Positions 1 to 9,054 of a stretch of DNA of 64,000 nt are shown one piece after another (position 1 is the stretch's first letter; each line of letters begins with the position of its first letter). Source of the DNA: Ogataea parapolymorpha DL-1. Taxonomy: Eukaryota > Ascomycota > Pichiomycetes > Pichiales > Pichiaceae. Both the position numbers and the translations under genes were made by a program. The stretch is from positions 310,001 to 374,000 of the forward strand of contig NC_027861.1 of assembly GCF_000187245.1 (NCBI RefSeq), given 5' to 3'. Below the pieces are notes generated by a model, which worked only from the letters and a program-made list of their open reading frames with translations, was not told the DNA's origin and did no database searches.

Positions 1-3000
1 GGATAAACAGCGACAAATAGTGACCCACTCGGCCATCTTCTCTATCGTCAATAGCTGCATCCCAAAGTTGTTTCGCCAAATAACGCAATTTTTCCAAAGA
101 TACATTTGATGTTAGCCGCAGGCTATTGATCGAGTCGATAACTTGAACCAAGCAACCACGAAGAAGTGATAGAGGAACTTTTTTGAAGACTTCAAACTGA
201 CACTGTGTGTAGGAGCTGACGAGATCGAGAGTATGTTCGTAAGCAGATGTTGATCCAAATGCAATCAAAACCCCGAAGAGATTGGCAACTTGTTTTGTAA
301 AATCATGTTTAAACAGTCGAGTCATCACCATAAGGAGACAAATCCTATTTCCAAGAAGCTTGACCGTACACGTGCTGATATCGCTCACAGGGGTGACTTT
401 TTCGATCAGGCTCATCCTTTTTTCTGGTTCCATATATTGCTGGACATGTAGAGTAAGGAATCTAATGTACATGTCTAGACATCCATCAGATTCAGATATG
501 GTCAAGGACAAGGGCACATTGCAAGTGACTCTTTTCATACTGCCTATATTTTCAAAACGATGGTAGCTGATGAGTCTATAGATCTTCACCAGCAAAAGCT
601 CCTCAAAATTCCAATTTAGCTCCTTGATGACTTTCATGACCGTGGATAGAACAGTTCGATACTTCTGTATATCAATAGCGTCCTTGAGAGCTTCAACCTC
701 ATGGATGAAAAACTCCCAATCAACCAGAACTGGCCTCTGGGAGTGAAGAAAATAAAGATAGCTTACCACATTTTCAAATGAGAGCTCATGTTCTTTGGCC
801 AAAGAAGCCACCTGATTCCATGGGTTTGGACACAAGGCAAGAAATATCGACATCGATTCCAAGAACTTCGATGAGTTATCTTTCAATGCACAATAGAAAT
901 GAGTCTTGGAAATTGAGCATGCCAGTCTGTTGATTTGTCTCTGTAATTTCACAATGACGTGATCGAAACCCTGATGATCTTCCTTGAGTTGTCTCATGAG
1001 TCTGCCTGTGAGAGTAGCCACTGTTAGGTGAAAAGGTGCAAATAGAATCTTGATTTTTGCCTCAGTCGTCAGATCCAAAAATGTCCAACACGAGGATAAG
1101 AGCACTTTCGCTAGTTTCATGAAATCGTGTCGACTCCATTTAATCATGTTCCATATCAATTGTAGAATGCGAATGTAGGCTTTCCTAATACTGTTGCGAT
1201 CATCCTCCGAAAACGGTTGTTTAGCAAGAGATGTAAATACCTGCTTCAGCAAGGCTTCCGTCAGTCTAGGAGTCTTATCGGTGTTGGAGTTGTCAAGTGA
1301 GTAATGCAAATTTCCAAATGTGAACTCGATAGGCTCGTGCTTGTAGTAGTCGCCATCTTCGTCCAAACAAGCATGGAAGAGTTTGGAATTAATAAATGAG
1401 GATTTGCCAGGGTCAAGGTCCTGATATTTGTCGAGGCTCAAATCTCCCATGTGGAACGCCCTTTGCAAAGCTGTTTTACCCAATCTATCCAGGACATCGG
1501 TGTAGGTGTTGGTTTTGTTCTGCAATGGTTGCCTGACCTCCACCACTTCCCCGTCTGCTATATCTTCCAATTGCGCCGTGCCAACAATTCGACGCCTCTG
1601 GTAATAAAAATGTTTAGGATCTCCTGGGTTTCCCATAAATGGCACCTTCTTTCTGCGTTTGTGAATTGTTGTTGGGGTATAATTCTCTATGCCCCTCGAT
1701 GGCTTGTCTGTATATATTTTATCTTCACCATCACTAATCCATATCATTTGATCCACTGGCCTTTTGGATAGTGGCTCTGAGGTTCGTTGAAACACCTTAC
1801 GTCCGTACCTTAGCGAGGGAGTTTCACTTCGCCGCTGTCTATAGGTACCGATAGGTGGTCTTCTAGGTTTGCTCTTCGACCCACCCTTAGTGTTCGGTGC
1901 TCTGTTAAGCATGTAATCAATGCCTGCTGATCGATTTTCTTCTGCGTAATCTTTACTAATCATCACTTCAAAAAGCTCTGTCACGTCGGAGTCAGATGAT
2001 GCAGAGGAAAGCACGTTCATTTCGTCCGCAGACTCAACTGTTGGGGCCGATTGCAAAGGAGTGTACCCTTCTTCCATCTCTTCGTACTTGAATGGCCGAA
2101 TCTCTGTTTGGATATCCTCGTTGGTCAAAAAATCGGCAAATTCATCATTCCTGGCGTGTTTGTGATTTTTCTTGCGTGCAAGACCTGGACGTGGAGCCCG
2201 TGGTTCTCGTTGTAGTCTGGTAATCGCTTGTGATTTGTTGAGCTTCAAAAAAGATTTTGGAAGGACACCCTTCAAAGCATTCTTTTTCTTTAGGAAACGG
2301 TTGCGAAACACAAAAGCGTCCTCCTGGCTTTCTTGACTAGGTTCATTGATTTCGTCATGACAAGCAGATTTCATCGCTGAGGGGTCATCATTCTGGCTGT
2401 GAACTCTTGATGCCAAAACAGGTGAGGATGGAATAGGTGGCTCATCTTCCACGTATTCGTCCTCACCGCTATCACTCATGTCTGCCTCTTTAGTAAGACT
2501 GTTTTGCTCTGCCAACTTGTGAGTTTCGGAGGCAAGGTATGCGGCAAACGACGGCTTGTAGAAAGGACCATATCCAATCTCCTTTTTCTCACGTTCTCTT
2601 CGTTTTTGAGAATAAACAGATTCCAGATATGACATGATATCTTTGTAGGATTTTCCCTGGTCGTAAAGATCGTTAAGCTGGTAAATCGATGACAGACCCA
2701 AATACACTGCCGTATCAGTGACATACACATGGTCTTGTGAAAACTTATGCCTTCGTGTCCTACGACTGAAGTCAGGCTCAAGAATTGAATATTCTTCCAG
2801 CATTTGTTGTGTGCCTGTACGCGGTTGTTGAGGCGATTCTGGCGAAACGTTTGACGAGTTCGTGGGCCCTGGTGTAGCATTTGGCTGTGGTAGAGGTTCC
2901 GGACTAAGTGATTGGACACTCACAGGAGTAGTGGGAGGCGAGGAGAGGTCAATACTGACTTGGCTGTTGTTAGCATCAACGGTAGTGTTTTGCGCTGCTG

Positions 3001-3613
3001 AAGGCAGGTCTCCCCTTGTTGCTGTTTCTTCGTCATCCGATATGAGATTAATCGATTCATTGACCACGGGCTCAATCTCTTCTACAGACTCCTCGCTTTC
3101 GTCTGTGCTCACCTGCTCGAGTTCCATTCTTTGCAACCTCAATAAGTAGCGACGATCGGCCTTCGAACTAAGCCGATCTTCAATCGCTTCGTAGTAGGCT
3201 TTACCACCGCGGCCACGGGTAGCCTGGTATCGCTTGAAGTCTTCCAGATACACATTGAAGTCCTTTTTCCTGAAGCGATGTTTGGCAACTTGATGTCGTT
3301 CATAGAAATGCCGTAATTTGATGTACTTTCTGTTGAGCATGTAAAATATTCGTCCGTCGGAGACACCATTTCGAGATATGCGCTCTAAGTCCTTACGAGA
3401 TGCAAGATTAAGGTATTCAGCCAGATCCGCGGTGTAGACATGCCGCTGGCAAAATCCGTGTCTGCGCGTCTTCCTTCCAGAGATCTCATTAATGCGGTCT
3501 TGTACTGTGATCTGACGGTCGGGAGAAGCAGCGGCCAGAAGCTGTTCAACCAGTTCCCAGCTTATCATTTCATCCTCTCGCACGGGAGAGTTTGGCACTT
3601 CAAACTCAACCAT
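1..3613 (-). CDS. MMS22: Mms22/Mus7-family replication-repair protein, N-terminal part (runs off the window)
   Basis: An uninterrupted minus-strand frame runs from an ATG at 3613-3611 to the window edge, giving about 1,204 codons with no stop. Mms22 is the substrate-linked subunit of the Rtt101-Mms1 cullin ubiquitin ligase, acting at stalled replication forks. The visible protein has an acidic, low-complexity N-terminal half. A short basic-aromatic motif occurs twice, around residues 50-65 and 280-295 (RRHGFCQRHVYTAD and RRHKFSQDHVYVTD). The rest is a helical, leucine-rich C-terminal half. I would not name it from sequence alone. The neighbours BUD6, EST2, TAD3 and NKP2 follow in the order and alternating orientation they have beside MMS22 (YLR320W) in S. 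cerevisiae. The C-terminus is missing only because the window ends. Confidence 0.8.
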   Translation of the reverse strand, partial: MVEFEVPNSPVREDEMISWELVEQLLAAASPDRQITVQDRINEISGRKTRRHGFCQRHVYTADLAEYLNLASRKDLERISRNGVSDGRIFYMLNRKYIKLRHFYERHQVAKHRFRKKDFNVYLEDFKRYQATRGRGGKAYYEAIEDRLSSKADRRYLLRLQRMELEQVSTDESEESVEEIEPVVNESINLISDDEETATRGDLPSAAQNTTVDANNSQVSIDLSSPPTTPVSVQSLSPEPLPQPNATPGPTNSSNVSPESPQQPRTGTQQMLEEYSILEPDFSRRTRRHKFSQDHVYVTDTAVYLGLSSIYQLNDLYDQGKSYKDIMSYLESVYSQKRREREKKEIGYGPFYKPSFAAYLASETHKLAEQNSLTKEADMSDSGEDEYVEDEPPIPSSPVLASRVHSQNDDPSAMKSACHDEINEPSQESQEDAFVFRNRFLKKKNALKGVLPKSFLKLNKSQAITRLQREPRAPRPGLARKKNHKHARNDEFADFLTNEDIQTEIRPFKYEEMEEGYTPLQSAPTVESADEMNVLSSASSDSDVTELFEVMISKDYAEENRSAGIDYMLNRAPNTKGGSKSKPRRPPIGTYRQRRSETPSLRYGRKVFQRTSEPLSKRPVDQMIWISDGEDKIYTDKPSRGIENYTPTTIHKRRKKVPFMGNPGDPKHFYYQRRRIVGTAQLEDIADGEVVEVRQPLQNKTNTYTDVLDRLGKTALQRAFHMGDLSLDKYQDLDPGKSSFINSKLFHACLDEDGDYYKHEPIEFTFGNLHYSLDNSNTDKTPRLTEALLKQVFTSLAKQPFSEDDRNSIRKAYIRILQLIWNMIKWSRHDFMKLAKVLLSSCWTFLDLTTEAKIKILFAPFHLTVATLTGRLMRQLKEDHQGFDHVIVKLQRQINRLACSISKTHFYCALKDNSSKFLESMSIFLALCPNPWNQVASLAKEHELSFENVVSYLYFLHSQRPVLVDWEFFIHEVEALKDAIDIQKYRTVLSTVMKVIKELNWNFEELLLVKIYRLISYHRFENIGSMKRVTCNVPLSLTISESDGCLDMYIRFLTLHVQQYMEPEKRMSLIEKVTPVSDISTCTVKLLGNRICLLMVMTRLFKHDFTKQVANLFGVLIAFGSTSAYEHTLDLVSSYTQCQFEVFKKVPLSLLRGCLVQVIDSINSLRLTSNVSLEKLRYLAKQLWDAAIDDREDGRVGHYLSLFI

Positions 3614-3679
3614 TCAGTAGTTCACACCACCTGTGCACTATCGAGTTGGTGAGTAACGCGTTTTTTATGTAGAAAAATT

Positions 3680-3775
3680 ATGTCAGCACAAGTTCAACCT
3701 AAAAAATATCTAAACAATGTCCTCGCCCCACCAGACGACTCCGCGGACGTCGAAATCACCATCGAAACGTAAATC
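3680..3775 (+). other. Upstream open reading frame overlapping the BUD6 start
   Basis: An ATG at 3680 opens a 31-codon frame ending at a TAA (3773-3775), 54 bases inside BUD6 and in a different frame from it. An even shorter ATG-TAG lies at 3667-3672. If transcription starts upstream of 3667, both would be met before the BUD6 ATG and could lower its translation. This is inference; the transcript start is unknown. Confidence 0.35.
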
Positions 3776-5714
3776 GGTAAGTTTCCCTGCTTCCGCTACT
3801 GACCCTAAGACTTCAACGAGTATCTCGTCTGCCACCGCGCAGTTACTCACTTCCACGAAGGCCTTGCTCCAATCTTTAACTTCCTGGGCCAACAAAACTG
3901 CTTCTGTTGGAGAGGTTTCGGCCAAGTTCGTTCAAGTCGGCGATGATTTCAAGGCACTTCGAAGAGCTTATGTGGCTGGTGGTGTGGACACTAGTGACAT
4001 TAAAGACATTCCAAATTTATTGAGGAAAGTACTAGAGGAATCACTCATTCTGGAGCCGTCACAAAGCACGCTCGACATGTTTCTTCCGAAAGTTGGTCAG
4101 ATTGTGGCAGAATTGATGAAGACGCTGAAAGAGAAACAGGCAGAGTCTCAATCGGTTGCTGAAAAACGCAAATCTCAAAACCACCGCTCTGTCTCGGGCC
4201 CAGCAAATGTGTCTGCTTCCGCTACAAGTCCTCCGCTTCCTCCACCCCCATCGGAGTCTACAAATGATGCTATATCTCGTCTTCAGAACAATCACTCGCT
4301 TATGAGAAAAGCATCAAAGCGTTTTTCTGCTTACCAAACCTCAAAAATAATGTCGATGAATGCGATCAGTCCTCGCAATTCTCCAGCTCCGGCTGAAAAA
4401 CAGACATTAAGTCCCGAACCACCAAGCAGTCCACTGCAAGCTGAAGTCTCAAAAAACATCAAGAAGTCAGAGATCCATCAACAGCTTACCGCTCCATCAA
4501 TCACTTTGGAGGAGGCTTTCGATAGCAAAAAGACCATTTTTGTTAAGCTCGAAGGACGCGTCAAGAAAACACAGGTACAATTACCAACCACAATCACTCA
4601 ATTGCGCACTCTTTTTACAGAAAAGTTTGGATACGTGCCGGAAGATGAATTTCCTCCTATTTATATACAGCCGTCGCCAACGGACATCGCATACGAGCTT
4701 GAAGATACCTCAGAAATCACAGATTCTGTTATTATCTCTCTTTCAGAGCCTAACTTCACAACCTCTCTAATGAAAGAGATGAAGAGCCAAACAGAATTGC
4801 TTCGAAATGAAATTGTTAAACTAGAGGAGAGCTTGAGTGGTCGTTTACGAAATTCAGGGGTAAGTGCAGTTGCCAGAGAGCCAGGAGTCATTTCATCACC
4901 CTCTAATCTCACCTCAACGGATATCACGACCGAAATTGAGAGTCTCAAAACTGAACTTACAAAAGCTAGACAACTACAGAAAGCACTGAAGAAGCGTGTT
5001 GGTGCCGCAATCGAAGACGCCTTAGAGCTAGTTGAAAACTTCCAGAATTCGAGTTTGTCACCCGAGGGAGTTATCAGCAACCCGTACATGGAACACTGCA
5101 AACGAAAGGTTAGCTCCGAGTGTGAAAATCTGGTCACTAGAATTGATGACCTACAAGACATCATTGAAGCTCTAAAACTAGACATTAGCAAACGTGGAAG
5201 CAAACCCACACAGAAACAAATCCTCCACGTTCAAAAAGAGCTTCAGACGACCAAAACGAATCTGTCTTCGCTTTTGCAATATATGTCCATCGAACGCAAG
5301 AACTGGAACGCCAGATGGCAAGCAGAGCTTACTGCTGTTTTGGAAGAGCAAGAGTTTTTCAAAGAGCAGGAGACTATTATACATTTGCTTGAGGAGGATT
5401 TAAGTTCTGCAGATGATACATATGCACTGATAGTGAAATGTGTTGAAGAGTTGGAGAAAAATCCAAAATTGATGCGTGCTGGGAGTGTAGCTCTTCCGCC
5501 TCCAGACCCATCTGTTTCAATAAGCCAGATGAGGAATGCCTTAATGGACGAAGTTCTCAGTTTGAAACCAGATCATGATTCCAGGGTTGAAGCTATCATG
5601 AAAGCCGAGAAAGTTAGGGAGAAGGAAAGGGAGATTCTGATTGGCAACCAGGCTAAAGATGGAACAGAGGAATCATTGGAGGTTCAGAGCGATGATATGA
5701 ATAATAATGTCTAA
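3717..5714 (+). CDS. BUD6: Bud6/Aip3 actin-interacting polarity factor
   Basis: The 665-residue protein matches the Bud6/Aip3 family, which works with formins to nucleate actin cables at the bud site and neck. Residues about 35-145 hold the conserved helical segment containing LLTSTKALLQSLTSWA and a following EPSQSTLDMFLPKV stretch. A globular region at about 260-345 ends in DSVIISL. Coiled coil follows from about 350 to 620. It is shorter than the roughly 790-residue S. cerevisiae protein. It diverges from MMS22 across 103 bp and converges on EST2 with 31 bp between stops. An upstream ATG at 3680 opens a 31-codon frame overlapping the start. A GTAAGT...TACTGAC...AAG tract at 3777-3809 could be a 33 nt in-frame intron. 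Confidence 0.92.
   Translation: MSSPHQTTPRTSKSPSKRKSVSFPASATDPKTSTSISSATAQLLTSTKALLQSLTSWANKTASVGEVSAKFVQVGDDFKALRRAYVAGGVDTSDIKDIPNLLRKVLEESLILEPSQSTLDMFLPKVGQIVAELMKTLKEKQAESQSVAEKRKSQNHRSVSGPANVSASATSPPLPPPPSESTNDAISRLQNNHSLMRKASKRFSAYQTSKIMSMNAISPRNSPAPAEKQTLSPEPPSSPLQAEVSKNIKKSEIHQQLTAPSITLEEAFDSKKTIFVKLEGRVKKTQVQLPTTITQLRTLFTEKFGYVPEDEFPPIYIQPSPTDIAYELEDTSEITDSVIISLSEPNFTTSLMKEMKSQTELLRNEIVKLEESLSGRLRNSGVSAVAREPGVISSPSNLTSTDITTEIESLKTELTKARQLQKALKKRVGAAIEDALELVENFQNSSLSPEGVISNPYMEHCKRKVSSECENLVTRIDDLQDIIEALKLDISKRGSKPTQKQILHVQKELQTTKTNLSSLLQYMSIERKNWNARWQAELTAVLEEQEFFKEQETIIHLLEEDLSSADDTYALIVKCVEELEKNPKLMRAGSVALPPPDPSVSISQMRNALMDEVLSLKPDHDSRVEAIMKAEKVREKEREILIGNQAKDGTEESLEVQSDDMNNNV
3777..3809 (+). 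other. Candidate 33-nt in-frame intron inside BUD6
   Basis: The tract begins GTAAGT, holds TACTGAC at 3797-3803 and ends AAG. It starts exactly on a codon boundary (codon 21) and is a multiple of three, so both spliced and retained forms keep the frame; splicing would remove eleven residues. Its size and signals resemble the 34 and 37 nt introns that appear obligatory elsewhere in this window. It may be chance. Confidence 0.3.
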
Positions 5715-5745
5715 CGGTGATTAGAAACGAGACTTTTAATGCTGG

Positions 5746-8094
5746 TCAGAAAGTTTTGAGAAGCGAACGGATAAAGGTCAAGTATGATGTACCTACTTTC
5801 GTAAGTATTAGCTTTTCCGTTAGTAGCAGAAACTGGTCAAACCTTGTAGTTTCCATTTTGTCGTTTCTTGCTACCGACTTCTTGGATTTTTTAAATCTCG
5901 TGGAAAGGGATTGAATAAGTATCTGTATATTTTGTTTCAAAGTGTCCTCGTCATTGATGTCTGCATTAAAGAAGTCTGAGGCCAATGCCTGCTTGAGATG
6001 AATCGCCAGAGTGGAGTATAAAGCTTTGAAAGATGAAACTCGCACTGGAGTTAGATCATAGGAGTCAAGATTCTTCGTGACGCTTAGTGTCTTCAAATTT
6101 ATTGTGGTCCCAAGGAAATCAATAGTTTCCTCGGACACAACACTCTTTTGCTTGTTCACCATTATATTGAACTGGGGAATGCGTTTCTCAATGAGATCTT
6201 GATATTTGGCTATTATGTCCATCTGAGTTGATAATATTAGAAAATCATCAGCAAGCCGGATGATTTTCACATTGCCACCTCCTAGCGAGAGCAGGTACTC
6301 TGTGAGCTTGTCATAGACGATTTCACAAAAGACACCGGAGAGCGGAAAACCTTGGAAAACACCTCTTTTTCTATGAAACGTCTCTGATGACGAGAGAAGA
6401 GCTACATGTTCGAGTTGCTGCTCGACAATCTTCATAATCTCACTCTTCTTCAATACTGAAGGGCTATTGGCGTGGGATAGCACTTTATCCGAAAATGTGC
6501 TTTCATGCCCTTCCAATACTGAAAGCTTGCGGCGGTTTCGTTTTCCAGTAGCAGTTGGTGCGCTCAGCACAAAATAGCGTTTAATGTGAAATTCAAAGGT
6601 CTCGGGTGTCTCCTTGAGCAGCTCAGAAATCAGTGGCAGTATCATCGTTCTGGGCAACGTGTCATAGGCCTGTCGGATGTCAAATTTCAGGGCATATACT
6701 GAGCCTCTAATTTGATTTTTGTATTTCAACAGCTCGTATGGCAGATCGCTTACAGAGTTAATACAGTTTTTTCTCCGTTTGTGTGAAAGAACGAGGTTTG
6801 CTATCTTCACTTCATTCTTATGACGATCCATGTATTCGAATACATTTTTCCTAGAACCCTTGAATGGCATTGTAATAAATCGTAGATCATGAGCTTTCGG
6901 TAGCAGTTTCTGGCTACCAATAAAATCGTCATTTCTTGCATAAGTGAAATAGCTATTCAAATTCTGCGGTCTCCTTTGCAGAAACCGGCCATAGTATTTG
7001 TCTTTAAAATGTTTTGAAATCCGTCTCCACGTGTCATGTCTATAGTAGAGTAGTTCAAAAGATTGCGAGATATCTGTGACATGAAAAAAAGAAGCTACGA
7101 GTTTGAATAGCATCGAATTAAAAAACCACCAAATGAATTGAGTCCAAGTGTTTTGTGCTTTTATGAACTCGTGTTTGTTCATCTTTCTTTCTGGAACCAG
7201 CCAGCCAACATCTGTGATCTTGAAATTCTTTGCCACATTACAAACATAAATGGAATCCTTTTTATGGCTGTTAAGAACTTCGGCAATCTTCTTGAATAGC
7301 ACTGACTTATTATGAGGCGACCCAAAGAGTTCCTTAGGCATGATCTTTTCAAGAATTATGGTAACAAACTTTATCACGCATTCTTTTCCCACCGCTAAGT
7401 CGAAATTGGATTTAATGTTTGTTGGTTCGGGACAAATCGAGTCTAATATATATGGATAATCTGGTTGATGGTTCATATGATGAATGCGCATTGACTCAAG
7501 TAAAAACTCAAGTTTTGGATGCCGACCATGTTCCGTTTTGAAAACGTCATAAATTAGAGAGGCAGATTCAGGCAGCGGATTCAGCCGTGGCAAAGACCAT
7601 ATCTCACTATAAAGCATGTTCTTTATACTCAATTGTGATGACCTGCATTGCATCTTGTAATTACTTTCGTTCAATTCGCCCCAGAGATAAACATTTCCCA
7701 TCCGTGCCGTGTAATTGATCAAGAGATCCAGAAATGTCTCCGTTCCTATTATTGTGTGTACGAGTCTGAATTCCGGGGACTTCAATAGATTGGTGACAGC
7801 ATTTCTTCCTTTGAATCCATAACTGTTGGCGATTTCCAGATCATCGCCAGTTACTAATCCGTTGATCAAAGCGTTTTCAAAGCGATTATCCGCCAGATAT
7901 CCGACTAACATATCGATCAGCTCTTCGTGACTGTAATTAGGCTCTACTAGCGTGGACGGAATTTTACGGTCTTTGACACGCTCAATCTGTATCTCTCGTC
8001 CTGTTCCATGCCAACGTGTTTCAAAAAGATCATGGATCAGGGGCTTAAAATCATCAGACGTCTTGTTTTCATCAACATACTGATCAAACCTCAT
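5746..8094 (-). CDS. EST2: Telomerase reverse transcriptase catalytic subunit (TERT/Est2)
   Basis: The 782-residue protein copies the telomerase RNA template onto chromosome ends. An N-terminal TEN domain spans about residues 1-130, an RNA-binding region about 200-390, and the reverse transcriptase domain about 400-670. Motif A is KFDIRQAYD with D472, motif B' is RGVFQGFPLSG near 577-587, and motif C is RLADDF with D616 and D617, so all three catalytic aspartates are present. A short C-terminal extension follows. It is smaller than S. cerevisiae Est2 (about 884). The N-terminus resembles the Hansenula polymorpha TEN domain as I remember it, which is my main clue to the genus. The start codon is 21 bp from that of TAD3 on the other strand, leaving almost no dedicated promoter. 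Confidence 0.96.
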   Translation of the reverse strand: MRFDQYVDENKTSDDFKPLIHDLFETRWHGTGREIQIERVKDRKIPSTLVEPNYSHEELIDMLVGYLADNRFENALINGLVTGDDLEIANSYGFKGRNAVTNLLKSPEFRLVHTIIGTETFLDLLINYTARMGNVYLWGELNESNYKMQCRSSQLSIKNMLYSEIWSLPRLNPLPESASLIYDVFKTEHGRHPKLEFLLESMRIHHMNHQPDYPYILDSICPEPTNIKSNFDLAVGKECVIKFVTIILEKIMPKELFGSPHNKSVLFKKIAEVLNSHKKDSIYVCNVAKNFKITDVGWLVPERKMNKHEFIKAQNTWTQFIWWFFNSMLFKLVASFFHVTDISQSFELLYYRHDTWRRISKHFKDKYYGRFLQRRPQNLNSYFTYARNDDFIGSQKLLPKAHDLRFITMPFKGSRKNVFEYMDRHKNEVKIANLVLSHKRRKNCINSVSDLPYELLKYKNQIRGSVYALKFDIRQAYDTLPRTMILPLISELLKETPETFEFHIKRYFVLSAPTATGKRNRRKLSVLEGHESTFSDKVLSHANSPSVLKKSEIMKIVEQQLEHVALLSSSETFHRKRGVFQGFPLSGVFCEIVYDKLTEYLLSLGGGNVKIIRLADDFLILSTQMDIIAKYQDLIEKRIPQFNIMVNKQKSVVSEETIDFLGTTINLKTLSVTKNLDSYDLTPVRVSSFKALYSTLAIHLKQALASDFFNADINDEDTLKQNIQILIQSLSTRFKKSKKSVARNDKMETTRFDQFLLLTEKLILTKVGTSYLTFIRSLLKTF

Positions 8095-8115
8095 AAAAAA
8101 TTCTTTTCACAAAGG
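8095..8115. promoter_or_regulatory. 21-bp spacer between divergent EST2 and TAD3 start codons
   Basis: Only 21 bases separate the two ATGs. Any promoter for either gene must therefore lie largely within the other gene's coding sequence, or transcripts must start almost at the ATG. No TATA element fits in the spacer. Confidence 0.7.
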
Positions 8116-9054
8116 ATGAGCTATGATATAGATTATGAAACCTTCACTTTTTATAAGAAATATCGAAGGATGCAAATCCAAGATAGCGTGGAGCCTTTTT
8201 TGGTTGACCACTGGATAGTATACATTGAACCCAAAGAATCCTCGTTGATAAATTCAATAATAAAAAACGAATTCAAAGAGAGTGCTAATAGCTTACGACA
8301 TTTGAAGCGGTTTTTGAAAGCGAAAAAGAATGATGGAGATTTGCTGAAGGTTCTAATTTGTGCCTGTGATCAGATCAACCAAGAAGAGCTTGAGAAGATA
8401 TTGTTCGGTCCGCTGAAACGCGCACGGATCGAGAAAGTAAAAGTTCCACTTAATAAGCCTTTTGACAAAGATCTAAACGCGGAATGGTCAGCCAAATACT
8501 GGCCTATTGTTTGGAAAGGAAATCCCATGATACAAGAGCTGAATGAAAGTTACAAACAGTTCTGTGAACAGAAAGTACAGGGTTATCTGAAATTAATTTC
8601 GGATCTGTCCAAAACGACTAAAGACCTCCCTGTGGTGACCATCTTTGTTGACCCATCTACAGATCAAATAATGGCCCAGCAATTTGATTTGCGTGATTCA
8701 TCGGACATTATGAGACATTCGATAATGAATTGCATTGGTGAAATAGCAAAAAACGAGCTACAACGTAGGGAAGCTCATCCAGACCCTTCAGCCCCTACAA
8801 ACTATCTCTGTCTCAACTATCATGTCTATACTACCCACGAACCATGCACTATGTGCGCAATGGCTCTATTACACTCCCGAATAGGCCGTTTAATATACAT
8901 AAAGGATTCGAAAAGAACCGGAGCTATAGGTGTCGAAAGCGGTAATAAATATATGCTCCATCTGTCGTGTTCTTTGAATTGGAAGTTCGAGAGTTTCAAG
9001 TACATAGGCGACGAATTCGATGTTGCAGATGTAGATCAGCATATAAATGTATGA
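8116..9054 (+). CDS. TAD3: tRNA-specific adenosine deaminase, non-catalytic subunit Tad3
   Basis: Tad3 pairs with Tad2 to convert adenosine to inosine at the wobble position of tRNA anticodons. The deaminase fold is recognisable by HEPCTMC (C244 and C247 of the 312-residue protein). The usual catalytic His-x-Glu is HSI at 201-203, so the proton-shuttling glutamate is missing, as is normal for Tad3 and opposite to Tad2. The same frame stays open upstream to 8008, inside the EST2 gene, but the ATG at 8116 gives the expected length (S. cerevisiae 322) and avoids overlap. The stop codon TGA (9052-9054) directly abuts the NKP2 stop on the other strand. Confidence 0.93.
   Translation: MSYDIDYETFTFYKKYRRMQIQDSVEPFLVDHWIVYIEPKESSLINSIIKNEFKESANSLRHLKRFLKAKKNDGDLLKVLICACDQINQEELEKILFGPLKRARIEKVKVPLNKPFDKDLNAEWSAKYWPIVWKGNPMIQELNESYKQFCEQKVQGYLKLISDLSKTTKDLPVVTIFVDPSTDQIMAQQFDLRDSSDIMRHSIMNCIGEIAKNELQRREAHPDPSAPTNYLCLNYHVYTTHEPCTMCAMALLHSRIGRLIYIKDSKRTGAIGVESGNKYMLHLSCSLNWKFESFKYIGDEFDVADVDQHINV

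Noticed and set aside
8008..8115. Upstream extension of TAD3 into the EST2 gene
   Set aside because: The added 36 residues are the antisense of conserved TERT coding sequence, and the inner ATG gives the family length.
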